Shown here piece after piece: positions 1 to 9,378 of a stretch of 64,000 nt of DNA (its first letter is position 1; every line of letters starts with the position of its first letter). Source of the stretch: Flavobacteriaceae bacterium. Lineage in GTDB: Bacteria; Bacteroidota; Bacteroidia; Flavobacteriales; Flavobacteriaceae. The stretch is from positions 1 to 64,000 of the forward strand of contig CANGTQ010000002.1 of the NCBI GenBank assembly GCA_947456955.1, read 5' to 3'. The translations under genes and the position numbers were made by a program. The notes beneath the pieces were generated by a model. It saw only the letters and a list, made by a program, of their open reading frames with translations, ran no database searches and was not told the origin of the DNA.

Positions 1-224
1 CAAACCCATATACAGAAACATTCAACTTAAGTTTATCAACTTCAAGTGAGGATAAAGTAAGTGTAGTGGTTTATGACATGACAGGCAGACTAATCGAGAG
101 AAGAGATGTTAGACCATCAGATATGATGGAACAACAAATCGGAGATCGTTATCCAAGTGGTGTTTACAACGTTGTTGTAACCCAAGGAGAAGAAGTGAAA
201 ACTGTTCGTGTGATTAAACGATAA
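1..224 (+). CDS. C-terminal fragment of a T9SS type A sorting-domain protein (5' end outside window)
   Basis: The first two bases complete a codon outside the window; the open frame from base 3 gives 73 residues to a TAA at 222-224. It starts NPYTETFNLSL, continues with VVVYDMTGRLIERR and YPSGVYNVVV, and ends TVRVIKR. This is the layout of the T9SS type A sorting domain (TIGR04183 type): an NP motif, a conserved D-x-x-G-R turn, GxY, and a basic VIKR end. In the family the domain directs secretion across the outer membrane and is then removed. The function of the missing N-terminal part cannot be judged. A terminator follows within 25 bases, so this is the end of its transcription unit. Confidence 0.85.
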   Translation, partial: NPYTETFNLSLSTSSEDKVSVVVYDMTGRLIERRDVRPSDMMEQQIGDRYPSGVYNVVVTQGEEVKTVRVIKR

Positions 225-243
225 GTAATCAATTAATAAAGCA

Positions 244-277
244 AAAGACCTTCGAGAAATCGAGGGTCTTTTTTTTG
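244..277 (+). terminator. Rho-independent terminator after the T9SS fragment
   Basis: Stem AAAGACCTTCGA (244-255) pairs with TCGAGGGTCTTT (260-271) around a GAAA loop with one G-T wobble, and a run of T follows. It lies 20 bases after the stop codon at 224. Confidence 0.85.
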
Positions 278-344
278 GTGTTGGTAGCTGTTATAAATTA
301 ACAATAATAAGCACTAAATTTGCCTATTTTACTATTTTTTTATT

Positions 345-779
345 TCACACACTTTTTATTACATACGTCACAATGCCCCAAATAATTAACTCATTGTTTT
401 CGGTAACTTTTATGGGTTCAAAAGCTGAGTTCTCGGGCATAAGATACACGCAGTTTTTGTCGGTTTTAATGCGTTTTACGGTAAATTCCCCATCAATACA
501 ACACACAGCAATTTTATTGTTTGTTGGTTCCAAACTTCGGTCGATAACCATAATATCACCATCATCAATACCGGCACCAATCATAGAATTTCCTGATGCT
601 TTGGCATAAAAAGTAGCTTCCCGGTTTTTTACCAATACATTGTCCAAACTGATTTTACTCTCGTCAAAATCAGCTGCCGGTGATGGGAAACCTGCCTTAA
701 TGCCACCTGAAATAAACGGAAACTCCAAGGTGTTTTCAAAATCGGGGATAAAAAAAGTAAGGTTGGTTTTTATCGGCAT
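345..779 (-). CDS. umuD: UmuD-like autocleaving subunit of DNA polymerase V
   Basis: 144 residues of the LexA/UmuD S24 peptidase fold. The self-cleavage site is an Ala29-Gly30 pair in IKAGFPSPAADF. The catalytic serine is Ser65 in SGNSM and the lysine is Lys102 in FTVKRIK, so the Ser-Lys dyad is complete. There is no N-terminal DNA-binding domain, which separates it from LexA. In the family, RecA-stimulated cleavage produces UmuD', which joins UmuC to form the error-prone polymerase. Its ATG overlaps the last 10 bases of umuC (ATGCCGATAA), so it is the second gene and probably translationally coupled. This order is the reverse of the classic umuDC arrangement. Confidence 0.9.
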   Translation of the reverse strand: MPIKTNLTFFIPDFENTLEFPFISGGIKAGFPSPAADFDESKISLDNVLVKNREATFYAKASGNSMIGAGIDDGDIMVIDRSLEPTNNKIAVCCIDGEFTVKRIKTDKNCVYLMPENSAFEPIKVTENNELIIWGIVTYVIKSV

Positions 780-2035
780 GGTATCTCTAAAATTTCTTTA
801 AAATTGGTGGTGTATCTTCTAGACAAATGCTCTTGCTTCATTTTCCAAGTGCGTTGTAAATCTTGACTTCCCAATCGTATTTTGCGTTCGCCTGTTTTTT
901 TATAATGATCGTCAATCACTTTCATTAGTTTCAGATGCTTTGGATTTTCTTCCTCAAATAAATGGAATTGCTTTTGGTTTTCGGGAATGATTTCGGTTAC
1001 AATAACGCCTGCTTTTTTATATATTTCGCCTTCTTCAAAAATAGTTTTAAGCATTTTAACTGCCAGATTGCTGATAGTAATCGAGGAATTACTGGCAAAA
1101 GGCAAGGTTTCTATTTTATAAAAATTGTAACGCTGTCTTTCGGTTTTGTACTTGTCTTTTCGCAGATAAAGTATCACGGTATGACAACAGGATTTTTGCT
1201 TGCGAAGTTTCTCGGAACAAACCGTCGCAAAGGTAGAAACACGTTCTTTCATTTCGTCGAGCGTAGTAATATTTCCGGCAAAACTGCGGGTGATCGCAAT
1301 GGTTTTTTTATCTTTAGGTTCTTCCAATTCCAAAACCGATTTACCTTCCAATTCATATTTTAAGCGCAATCCTACTACGCCCATTTCCTTTTTGATGAAG
1401 GCTTCGTTATGTGGTAACGTTAAGTCATACGCGGTATTAATGTTTCGAGCTTTCATTTTCTTTGTCAGCCGAAAACCAATACCCCAAACATCTTCAATTT
1501 TAGTCCATTTCAAAGCTTTAATTCGTTTTTCTTCGGTATCAATAACATAAACACCTTTGGTTCTTTCGGGAAACTTACGAGCAACTTTATTGGCTACTTT
1601 AGATAACGCTTTGGTTTCGGCAAAACCAACAGAAACCGGAATGCTGAGCCATTTCATTATGCGGATTTTCATCTGTAGTCCATACTCATGAAAATCAGGG
1701 ATTCGCATTCCATCAAAATTCATAAATGCTTCGTCTATGCTGTAGGGTTCAGTGTGAGGCGTAAAGCCTTCTAAGATTTTCATCACCCGCTGACTCATAT
1801 CGCCGTACAAAGGATAATTGGAAGAAAAGACCTGTATATTTTTTTCTTTAAGTTCTTGTCGCACTTTAAATTCGGGGGCACCCATAGAAATGCCAAGTGC
1901 TTTGGCTTCATCGCTGCGTGAAATAATACAGCCATCGTTATTGGATAAAATAACAATCGGTTTACCAACCAATTGAGGCTGGAAAACACGTTCGCAGGAA
2001 GCGTAAAAATTATTGCAATCAACTAAAGCATACAT
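770..2035 (-). CDS. umuC: UmuC, Y-family translesion DNA polymerase V catalytic subunit
   Basis: 421 residues, the usual length for UmuC. The N-terminus MYALVDCNNFYASCERVF carries the first catalytic Asp (Asp6), and PYSIDEAF carries the metal-binding Asp101-Glu102 pair of the palm. The thumb and little-finger regions follow. It extends damaged templates after cleavage of its partner UmuD, which overlaps its 3' end. It starts 175 bases downstream of the nuoN stop, and a strong terminator in between separates it from the nuo operon. No convincing TAnnTTTG promoter or SOS-type operator could be identified upstream. Confidence 0.93.
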   Translation of the reverse strand: MYALVDCNNFYASCERVFQPQLVGKPIVILSNNDGCIISRSDEAKALGISMGAPEFKVRQELKEKNIQVFSSNYPLYGDMSQRVMKILEGFTPHTEPYSIDEAFMNFDGMRIPDFHEYGLQMKIRIMKWLSIPVSVGFAETKALSKVANKVARKFPERTKGVYVIDTEEKRIKALKWTKIEDVWGIGFRLTKKMKARNINTAYDLTLPHNEAFIKKEMGVVGLRLKYELEGKSVLELEEPKDKKTIAITRSFAGNITTLDEMKERVSTFATVCSEKLRKQKSCCHTVILYLRKDKYKTERQRYNFYKIETLPFASNSSITISNLAVKMLKTIFEEGEIYKKAGVIVTEIIPENQKQFHLFEEENPKHLKLMKVIDDHYKKTGERKIRLGSQDLQRTWKMKQEHLSRRYTTNFKEILEIPCR

Positions 2036-2154
2036 GATGTAAATTTAAGCAATAGCCAGCTAATTTTTGTGGCTGTTGATAACTAAAAAGACAGGATGCG
2101 ATATGGTTTTATAGCCACCTAGCCCTTCGGGTAACCTCCAAAGTAGAGGAATGA

Positions 2155-2188
2155 AAAAATCCATCAAAATGACTCTTGATGGATTTTA
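2155..2188 (-). terminator. Terminator of the nuo operon
   Basis: A perfect 12-bp stem: AAAATCCATCAA (2156-2167) pairs with TTGATGGATTTT (2176-2187) around an 8-base loop. On the minus strand it is followed by TTTTTTC. It lies 23 bases beyond the nuoN stop codon. Confidence 0.85.
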
Positions 2189-2210
2189 GTATTTTTTAAA
2201 AATGCAGTTT

Positions 2211-3593
2211 TTAGTTTAGCAAATTAGTCACAAATGAAGGATAAATACCCATGGCAATATTTAGTAAAATAGCAATAACTGCTACAGCATAATATACAAA
2301 AGGAACTGCTTTTCTGTCTTCGGAAGCTTCTTTGGTATACATCGCCAAAATAAGTTTGAAGTAATAGCCCACACTTATGATAGAGTTGATTACTGCCGCA
2401 ATCACGACAACTATATAACCTGTTTTTATGGTTTGGGTGAATAATATAAATTTAGCAAAGAACCCAGAGAAAATAGGAATTCCAGCCATAGACAAAAGCG
2501 ATGCCGTTAAAACAGCAGCCAACAATGGATTTGTTTTTCCTAAGCCATTAAAGTTGATAATATCCTCGTTGTCTTTGTCTTTTGTCACATAAATAATTAC
2601 GGCAAACGAAGCGATACCGGCCAAAGCATAAGCTGCAGTATAATACAATAATGTAGAAGCTGCGGTAGTCATACTAAGTAGCGCCATCAACATAAATCCG
2701 GCATGCGAAACACCCGAAAAGGCCAACATCCGTTTTACATTTTTTTGACGCAATGCCATGATGTTTCCGACCGTCATAGAAAGTATGGAAATCACTACTA
2801 CAACGATTTGAAATTTATAATCGATATCTGCGTTTAGAACATCCAATAATTTGAATAAGGTAGCCATCGCAACAACTTTAGCCAACGTACTCATAGTCGC
2901 TGTTGTCATAGATGGCGATCCTTCATATACATCGGGTGCCCAAAAATGAAATGGTGCAGCAGCAATCTTGAAAAGCATACCAATAAGTAATAATATAATT
3001 CCGATAGTGTACCAGATTGGCAATTCCGCAGAACGCGACAAATTTTTGATATACTCTACATCAAAACTAGTCATGGCTCCATATATCAAGCAAATTCCAA
3101 ACAAGATAATTCCGGAGGCAAAGGAACCCAAAAGGAAATATTTCATTCCGGCTTCGTTACTTTTTACATCCAGTCTTTTGCTTGCCGCCAAAACATATAA
3201 TGAGATAGACAGCACTTCAATGCCAAGGAAGAACATGGCTAAGTTTCCAAAAGAAACCATCGCAACAGCGCCTGCCAAAAGAAAAATTTTGATAGCAATA
3301 TAGTCAGAAATCTTGGTTGGATGCTCTTTATAAAAATTGCCACTCAAAGCGACTAAGAATATAGTGAGTACAATAAACAGACTGGAGAAGGCCACCGAAA
3401 ATTTGCTAACTACAATCATGTTGTTGTACATAGGATTGTTGTAAAGTTCAGGCGTATTAAACTCAGCCATGGTAAGTCCAAGAATGGCTAACAGTCCAAG
3501 AATTGCTACCGGAACTAATAGCTTTCTTAAATTAAAGATTTCAGCGATAAGGCAAAAAACACCTAAACCTGATATGGCAATTAATGTATTCAT
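2211..3593 (-). CDS. nuoN: NADH:quinone oxidoreductase subunit N (proton-pumping membrane subunit)
   Basis: Polytopic antiporter-like subunit of complex I and the last gene of the nuo operon. An upstream ATG at 3629 would overlap nuoM by 29 bases. The start at 3593 (MNTLIAISGLGVF) leaves a 7-base gap and is preferred, giving 460 residues. The proton-conducting core is visible: KIAAAPFHFWAPDVYEGSP, then ALRQKNVKRMLAFSGVSHAG, the lysine-bearing broken-helix motifs shared with NuoL and NuoM. It should sit in the inner membrane and take part in proton translocation coupled to quinone reduction. A terminator follows immediately. Confidence 0.93.
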   Translation of the reverse strand: MNTLIAISGLGVFCLIAEIFNLRKLLVPVAILGLLAILGLTMAEFNTPELYNNPMYNNMIVVSKFSVAFSSLFIVLTIFLVALSGNFYKEHPTKISDYIAIKIFLLAGAVAMVSFGNLAMFFLGIEVLSISLYVLAASKRLDVKSNEAGMKYFLLGSFASGIILFGICLIYGAMTSFDVEYIKNLSRSAELPIWYTIGIILLLIGMLFKIAAAPFHFWAPDVYEGSPSMTTATMSTLAKVVAMATLFKLLDVLNADIDYKFQIVVVVISILSMTVGNIMALRQKNVKRMLAFSGVSHAGFMLMALLSMTTAASTLLYYTAAYALAGIASFAVIIYVTKDKDNEDIINFNGLGKTNPLLAAVLTASLLSMAGIPIFSGFFAKFILFTQTIKTGYIVVVIAAVINSIISVGYYFKLILAMYTKEASEDRKAVPFVYYAVAVIAILLNIAMGIYPSFVTNLLN

Positions 3594-3600
3594 TTTTGGA

Positions 3601-5037
3601 CTATCTATTAATGTTTGATAAAATTTCATTTAAACTCGGCGTAACCAATTCTACTATCGGTTTTGGGTACAATCCGAAGAATAATAAAAAGCCGATTATA
3701 ACGATTAATGTTATTGCTTCATTGGTGGTAACGTCTGCAAAAACTTTGGTATTGGTTTCACCCAACATTGTATTTTGGAACATCTTCAGCATATAATAAC
3801 CACCCAAAATAATGGTCGTTCCACCCAAAATAACAAACCAAATATTGATTTGAGCTAAGCTATATAAAACGGTAAACTCTCCAACAAAGTTGAATGTTCC
3901 CGGCAAAGCAACTGATGCTAAAACCAAAATCATAAACATCGAAGTGAATCTTGGTGTTTGTGCTCTGATTCCGCCCATTTCAGAGATAGTTCTGGTTTCG
4001 TATCTTCTGTAGATAATTTCGGCAGCAAAGAACAAACCAACAATAACAAAACCGTGGGCAATCATTTGTAAAACAGCTCCACTTAATCCATCAAGGGTTA
4101 ACGTATAACAACCAGCGGCGATTAAACCAACGTGTGACAATGACGAATAAGCCAATAATTTTTTCAAATCTTTTTGACGCAATGCAACAATTGAACCATA
4201 AATTACTCCGGCAATACTCAATCCGATAAGCACCGGCATATAGGTTTTAGCTGCTTGTGGCGCAATTGGTAATTGCCAACGAATGATACTGTACAATCCC
4301 ATCTTTAACATGATTCCTGATAAAAGCATAGTCCCAACTGTAGGAGCTTTTTGGTATACTTTTGCCTGCCAAGTATGAAAAGGAATAATCGGAATTTTAA
4401 TAGCATAAGCTAGGAAGAAAGCAAAGAAAATATAAAACTGTTCCGTAGCTGATAACTCTAATTTGTATAAATCTTCTAAAAGGAAACTATTTGCTTTTGT
4501 ATACAAATAAGCAAAACCAATCAACATGAAAAGGGATCCTGCTAAAGTGTAGATAAAGAATTTCACTACCGCTTTTTTACGCTCTTCAGCATCGCCATTA
4601 CCCCAAATTAAAGCAATGAAGTAAATAGGAATCAATGCTAATTCCCAGAAAATATAGTATAACAAACCATCAGCTGCCAGGAACGTTCCGGTCATAGCAA
4701 ATGCCATGAATAGTACTAAGGCATAGAAGTTTTTACTGTTGTTGAATTTGTTTCCAAAAGATGAAAAGATAATCAATGGAGTTAAAGCTGTTGTCAATAA
4801 GACCATCGCCAAAGAAAGTCCATCGGCTTTGAAAGCTAAAGCTACTTTAGGCACATCTATCCAATTGCTCATAAAACTCACGTTGCCGCCTTGAGTGAAT
4901 ACCGCCAGTAAATTCAAAGTAACAGCCAGTGTTCCTAAACTAAAAACCAACGCCACTTTTGGGGCTAATTTATCTCCGGAAAAATAGGTGATTAAAGCAC
5001 CAGCCAACAGTAATAATAATATAGTAGTTACATCCAT
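3601..5037 (-). CDS. nuoM: NADH:quinone oxidoreductase subunit M (proton-pumping membrane subunit)
   Basis: 478 residues with many transmembrane helices, of the Mrp-antiporter-like family. The motifs are IFWELALIPIYF (essential helix-5 glutamate), KIPIIPFHTWQAKVYQKAP (helix-7 lysine region) and ALRQKDLKKLLAYSSLSHVG. It starts 10 bases after the nuoL stop. In the family it forms one of three proton channels of the complex I membrane arm. Confidence 0.94.
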   Translation of the reverse strand: MDVTTILLLLLAGALITYFSGDKLAPKVALVFSLGTLAVTLNLLAVFTQGGNVSFMSNWIDVPKVALAFKADGLSLAMVLLTTALTPLIIFSSFGNKFNNSKNFYALVLFMAFAMTGTFLAADGLLYYIFWELALIPIYFIALIWGNGDAEERKKAVVKFFIYTLAGSLFMLIGFAYLYTKANSFLLEDLYKLELSATEQFYIFFAFFLAYAIKIPIIPFHTWQAKVYQKAPTVGTMLLSGIMLKMGLYSIIRWQLPIAPQAAKTYMPVLIGLSIAGVIYGSIVALRQKDLKKLLAYSSLSHVGLIAAGCYTLTLDGLSGAVLQMIAHGFVIVGLFFAAEIIYRRYETRTISEMGGIRAQTPRFTSMFMILVLASVALPGTFNFVGEFTVLYSLAQINIWFVILGGTTIILGGYYMLKMFQNTMLGETNTKVFADVTTNEAITLIVIIGFLLFFGLYPKPIVELVTPSLNEILSNINR

Positions 5038-5047
5038 TATGTAAAAA

Positions 5048-6925
5048 TTATTTTGCTATAAATAAATAAGTTATGATGGCGAAAATACCAATCACGAAAG
5101 CGAATAAATACAATCCGATACTACCGGTTTGTAATTTTTTACCTTGTATTCCGATGCCATTGGTAACTGTACCAAAACTGAAAACCACTTTTCCTAAAGC
5201 CGGTTCTAAAGTTGTTCTAAAGAAATTAGACAAACTGTTCAAAGGTCTTACTATTAGAAAAGTATAGAATTCGTCAATATAATATTTGTTATAGATTACT
5301 TTGCTGAATCCAACAATTTCTGCATCTTCTTTAGGAACAAAAGCTTGTTTTATGTATTTTGAATACGCCCAAAGGATTCCTAAAACTGCTCCAGCCATAG
5401 CAATTCCCATCAACATATATTCGTGTGAACCTAAAGTGTGTTCTTCGTGTTTTGTGGCTAAAATTGGTTCCAAGAAATGGTTTAACCAAGTGCTTCCAGG
5501 TAAGTTAATTGCTCCACCAATGAAAGCTAAAATGGCTAATATCACTAACGGAATTGTAATCAGACTTGGACTTTCATGTAAATGATGTTTTTGTTCTTCG
5601 GTGCCTCTGAAGTCTTTGAAGAAAGTTAAATACATTAATCTAAACATATAGAAAGCCGTCATGACAGAAGCGATAGAAGCCACAACCCATAATACTTTGT
5701 TGTGTTCGAAAGCGACTAGTAAGATTTCGTCTTTTGACCAAAAACCTGCAAAAGGAAATATTCCGGCAATGGCTAATGTAGAAATCATCATGGTCCAGAA
5801 AGTGATTGGCATCTCTTTGCGCAAACCACCCATTTTTCGCATGTCTTGTTCACCGTGCAATCCATGAATTACCGAACCTGAACCCAAGAATAAACACGCT
5901 TTGAAGAAAGCATGTGTGATTACGTGGAATACAGCAACATTATAAGCTCCCATTCCTAATGCTAAAAACATTAATCCCAATTGAGAAACGGTAGAGTAGG
6001 CCAATACTTTTTTGATATCGTTTTGTAGTAAACCAATAGAAGCAGCAATTAAAGCTGTTGCAGCACCTACAATGGCGATGATGTTTTGAACATCTGGAGT
6101 TAAATCAAATAAGAAATTCATTCGCGTTACCATAAAGATACCAGCCGTTACCATCGTAGCAGCGTGAATCAATGCAGAAACAGGAGTTGGACCAGCCATC
6201 GCATCCGGTAACCAAGTGTATAAAGGTAATTGCGCTGATTTTCCACAAGCTCCAATAAAAAGGCATAAAGTAGCTATTCCAAGCATTGCGGAACTATGAT
6301 TTCCAGTAATTATCGCATGCTTTATTTCCATGTAATTTAAACTTGAAAATAACTGACCAATTATAAAAATCCCAATCAAAAAGCCTAGATCACCAATTCG
6401 GTTCATTATGAATGCTTTCTTTGCGGCATCATTATAGGATTGATTTTTATACCAAAATCCGATCAATAAATAAGAACATAATCCAACACCTTCCCAACCG
6501 ATAAACATTACCAACAAGTTGTTTCCGATTACCAATGTTATCATGAAGAAAACGAATAGATTCAAATATGCAAAAAACTTATGCATATTCTCGTCATCGT
6601 GCATATAGCTGATAGAATACAAGTGAATCAATGAACCAATTCCGGTAACGAATAACAACCAAAGCAAAGACAATTGGTCTAACAACAATCCGAAATCTAA
6701 TTTAAAATTATGAACCGAAATCCATTCAAATAAAGAGATTTCAACAGGTTTTCCATTTTGATTTAATTGCGCGAAAAAGCAAATGCTCATAAGGAAAGAA
6801 ACCAAAACCGTAATCGTTCCGATGGCACCCGAAATTACTTTGCTTACTTTTTTTCCAAGGAAAACATTGAAAAGAAATCCAGCAAATGGAGATAAGAGTA
6901 ATAGTAAAGCTAAAGTTTTGTCCAT
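5048..6925 (-). CDS. nuoL: NADH:quinone oxidoreductase subunit L (distal proton pump)
   Basis: 625 residues, close to the usual NuoL length. The N-terminal domain carries FIGWEGVGLCSYLLIGF (helix-5 Glu) and KSAQLPLYTWLPDAMAGPTP (helix-7 Lys region), then IKKVLAYSTVSQLGLM. The C-terminal part, with further membrane helices, corresponds to the lateral helix and its anchor. It is the antiporter-like subunit at the far end of the membrane arm. It begins 5 bases after the nuoK stop, within the operon. Confidence 0.95.
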   Translation of the reverse strand: MDKTLALLLLLSPFAGFLFNVFLGKKVSKVISGAIGTITVLVSFLMSICFFAQLNQNGKPVEISLFEWISVHNFKLDFGLLLDQLSLLWLLFVTGIGSLIHLYSISYMHDDENMHKFFAYLNLFVFFMITLVIGNNLLVMFIGWEGVGLCSYLLIGFWYKNQSYNDAAKKAFIMNRIGDLGFLIGIFIIGQLFSSLNYMEIKHAIITGNHSSAMLGIATLCLFIGACGKSAQLPLYTWLPDAMAGPTPVSALIHAATMVTAGIFMVTRMNFLFDLTPDVQNIIAIVGAATALIAASIGLLQNDIKKVLAYSTVSQLGLMFLALGMGAYNVAVFHVITHAFFKACLFLGSGSVIHGLHGEQDMRKMGGLRKEMPITFWTMMISTLAIAGIFPFAGFWSKDEILLVAFEHNKVLWVVASIASVMTAFYMFRLMYLTFFKDFRGTEEQKHHLHESPSLITIPLVILAILAFIGGAINLPGSTWLNHFLEPILATKHEEHTLGSHEYMLMGIAMAGAVLGILWAYSKYIKQAFVPKEDAEIVGFSKVIYNKYYIDEFYTFLIVRPLNSLSNFFRTTLEPALGKVVFSFGTVTNGIGIQGKKLQTGSIGLYLFAFVIGIFAIITYLFIAK

Positions 6926-6930
6926 TTAGA

Positions 6931-7251
6931 TTATCCTTTTAAGTTCTTTAAATTAGCGATATCAATTGATCCAATATTTCTATATACAGAAACTAAAATC
7001 GCCAAACCAACAGCAACTTCGGCAGCGGCAACAGCCATCGAGAAGAATACAAAAACTTGTCCTTCGGCATCCTGACGAAAAGTTGAAAAAGCAACAAACA
7101 GTAAGTTTACGGCATTCAACATTATTTCGATCGACATGAATACGATAATAGCATTTCTTCTGTACAACACTCCAAAAACGCCAATACAAAATAGCAATGA
7201 CGCTAGGAAAATGTAGTTTTCGATACCTATTTGATTTATAACATTATTCAT
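6931..7251 (-). CDS. nuoK: NADH:quinone oxidoreductase subunit K
   Basis: 106 residues, three transmembrane helices. The frame is open back to an ATG at 7296, but those extra 15 residues are Lys-rich and overlap the end of nuoJ. The start at 7251 ([17 protein letters not shown]) lies one base beyond the nuoJ stop and matches the family length. The conserved intramembrane glutamates of the proton path lie in [12 protein letters not shown] and in [14 protein letters not shown]. Confidence 0.93.
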   Translation of the reverse strand: MNNVINQIGIENYIFLASLLFCIGVFGVLYRRNAIIVFMSIEIMLNAVNLLFVAFSTFRQDAEGQVFVFFSMAVAAAEVAVGLAILVSVYRNIGSIDIANLKNLKG

Positions 7252-7252
7252 C

Positions 7253-7765
7253 TTACTTTTCTGTTTTTTCTTTTTTAGACAATAAAACCACACCAATCAT
7301 GGCTACTAACAATAGGATAGAAGCAAATTCAAATGGCACCATATATTCGTTTAGTAACAAAGTCCCTAATTTTTTTATAGATTGATAATCTTCGGTTGTT
7401 GGCAATTCATCTCCCACAATTGGGTTTGAATTGATGAAAATCGTTACTAAAACTACACTAATTAAAATACAAACAGTAACCGCACCAAGTCTTGTAATTC
7501 GTGGTTTGTGTACTTCATCTTCTTTATTCAAATTCATCAACATGATAGTAAATAAGAAGAGAACCATAATGGCTCCGGAGTAAACGATAATATGAACTAT
7601 CGCTAAGAATTGAGAATTAAACAATAAATAATGACCCGCAATCGTGAAAAAGCAAATCACTAGATAAATGGCACTATGAATTGGGTTTTTACTGTAAATC
7701 GTTAAAAACGCCGAAGCCAAGGTAATGGCTGATAAAAAGTAGAATGTTATTAATATAGACGACAT
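7253..7765 (-). CDS. nuoJ: NADH:quinone oxidoreductase subunit J
   Basis: 170 residues with five predicted membrane helices. Family hallmarks are [17 protein letters not shown] and [17 protein letters not shown], the region containing the pi-bulge helix of NuoJ. The start codon shares one base with the nuoI stop (TAATG), indicating translational coupling. It belongs to the part of the membrane arm that links the quinone site to the pumps. Confidence 0.93.
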   Translation of the reverse strand: MSSILITFYFLSAITLASAFLTIYSKNPIHSAIYLVICFFTIAGHYLLFNSQFLAIVHIIVYSGAIMVLFLFTIMLMNLNKEDEVHKPRITRLGAVTVCILISVVLVTIFINSNPIVGDELPTTEDYQSIKKLGTLLLNEYMVPFEFASILLLVAMIGVVLLSKKEKTEK

Positions 7766-8334
7766 TAGTTAGCGTTTTTAAGCTTGCCTTCTGCAAGGAG
7801 GTTGTTATTTTTCATTGCCATTTCTAAAGGCATTACCAATTTATCTTTTCCAAAAATGAAATCTTCTCTGTCATAACTGGCAGGAACTAACTCTTTTGAA
7901 ATCGTCAAATAAATAGCATCTTTTGGACAAGCTTCTTCACATAAACCACAGAAAATACAACGCAACATGTTGATTTCATATATCGAAGCGTATTTTTCTT
8001 CACGATACAAATGTTCTTCGCCAGGTTTGCGTTCTTCCGCTTTCATAGTGATCGCTTCTGCTGGGCAAGATAAAGCACACAATCCACAAGCAGTACAGTT
8101 TTCTCTACCAAGTTCGTCTCGTTTCAACATATGCTGTCCGCGATAAACCGGGCTAAATTCTCTTACTTGTTCAGGATATTGAATGGTTGCTTTTTTTCTA
8201 AAAAAGTGTTTGATGGTAATAAGCAATCCTTTGATGATGGCTATTAGATATAATCTCTCCCAAAAAGTCATTTCCTTATTGGAAACTTGTTTTTTTGTTC
8301 CGGAAAGCGATATGCTTTGTATTGATGTTGACAT
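7765..8334 (-). CDS. nuoI: NADH:quinone oxidoreductase subunit I (two [4Fe-4S] clusters)
   Basis: 189 residues. Two ferredoxin motifs are complete: C80-x2-C83-x2-C86-x3-C90-P and C126-x2-C129-x2-C132-x3-C136-P, binding clusters N6a and N6b, which pass electrons toward NuoB. An N-terminal amphipathic or membrane-touching stretch (LYLIAIIKGLLITIKHFF) anchors it to the membrane arm. It lies 12 bases after nuoH and overlaps nuoJ by one base. Confidence 0.95.
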   Translation of the reverse strand: MSTSIQSISLSGTKKQVSNKEMTFWERLYLIAIIKGLLITIKHFFRKKATIQYPEQVREFSPVYRGQHMLKRDELGRENCTACGLCALSCPAEAITMKAEERKPGEEHLYREEKYASIYEINMLRCIFCGLCEEACPKDAIYLTISKELVPASYDREDFIFGKDKLVMPLEMAMKNNNLLAEGKLKNAN

Positions 8335-8346
8335 AATTGCTGTATC

Positions 8347-9378
8347 TTATTTAAAAGCTAGAATGCAAATTCCTGTTATTACTATATTTATTATCGAAAG
8401 CGGGATTAATATCTTCCAGCCTAAATTCATCAATTGATCATATCTGAAACGTGGTATCGTCCAACGAATCCACATATAGAAGAAAATGAAGCAGCATATT
8501 TTAATAAATAAAACTCCGATTCCTAAAATATTTGCAGTGTTTACGCCTACATTATCAACCATCCATTGCATTCCCGGATAGTTGTAACCTCCAAAATAAA
8601 GTACTGCTAAAATGGTTGATGAGATAAACATATTAGCGTATTCAGCAAACAAGTAGAATCCCATTTTCATGGATGAGTATTCGGTGTGGTAACCTCCAAT
8701 TAATTCCGATTCACATTCTGCTAAGTCGAAAGGCGTTCTATTGGTTTCAGCGAAAGCGCAAATCAAGAATATTAAAAATCCAACCGGCTGGTAGAAAACA
8801 TTCCAGTTCATTCCGGATTGTTGCACAGAAATTTCTTTTAAGCTCAAAGTTCCTGTCATCATGATTAAAGCAATAACCGATAAACCCATAGCAATTTCAT
8901 AAGAAACCATTTGTGAGGCAGCACGAACAGCACCCATTAAGGAAAATTTATTGTTAGATGCCCAACCACCAATCATAATTCCGTAAACGCCAATTGAAAC
9001 AATGGCAAAAATGTATAATAACGAACCATCAATATCGGTCGCCTGTAAAATAACATCGCGTCCAAAAATGTGCAATTTATCACCCCACGGAATTACGGCG
9101 CTTGTCATCAAAGCCGTACTCATGGCAATTGCTGGTCCAACAAAAAATAAGAATCTATTTTTAGTATCAGGTTCGAATTCTTCTTTGGCAAACAATTTCA
9201 TTCCATCGGCAAGTGGTTGTAATAATCCGCCCCAACCGGCGCGATTTGGTCCAACACGGTCTTGCAAAAATGCCGCTACTTTACGTTCTGCCCAAGTAGA
9301 ATACATAGCCATAACCATTGTAATAGCAAAAACTACTACAATTAGAATACTTTTTTCAATAATAAAGGCACTATCCAT
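8347..9378 (-). CDS. nuoH: NADH:quinone oxidoreductase subunit H (quinone-site membrane subunit)
   Basis: 343 residues, polytopic. Typical NuoH motifs: ERKVAAFLQDRVGPNRAGW, EFEPDTKNRFLFFVGPAIA, and the loop EGG-type region seen here as AETNRTPFDLAECESELIGG, rich in the acidic residues that line the quinone cavity. Its start overlaps the nuoG stop by 8 bases. It connects the peripheral arm to the pumps and forms part of the quinone chamber. Confidence 0.95.
   Translation of the reverse strand: MDSAFIIEKSILIVVVFAITMVMAMYSTWAERKVAAFLQDRVGPNRAGWGGLLQPLADGMKLFAKEEFEPDTKNRFLFFVGPAIAMSTALMTSAVIPWGDKLHIFGRDVILQATDIDGSLLYIFAIVSIGVYGIMIGGWASNNKFSLMGAVRAASQMVSYEIAMGLSVIALIMMTGTLSLKEISVQQSGMNWNVFYQPVGFLIFLICAFAETNRTPFDLAECESELIGGYHTEYSSMKMGFYLFAEYANMFISSTILAVLYFGGYNYPGMQWMVDNVGVNTANILGIGVLFIKICCFIFFYMWIRWTIPRFRYDQLMNLGWKILIPLSIINIVITGICILAFK

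Noticed and set aside
2052-2075. Inverted repeat AGCCA/TGGCT upstream of umuC as an SOS box
   Set aside because: The arms are only 5 bases and match no LexA consensus known to me.
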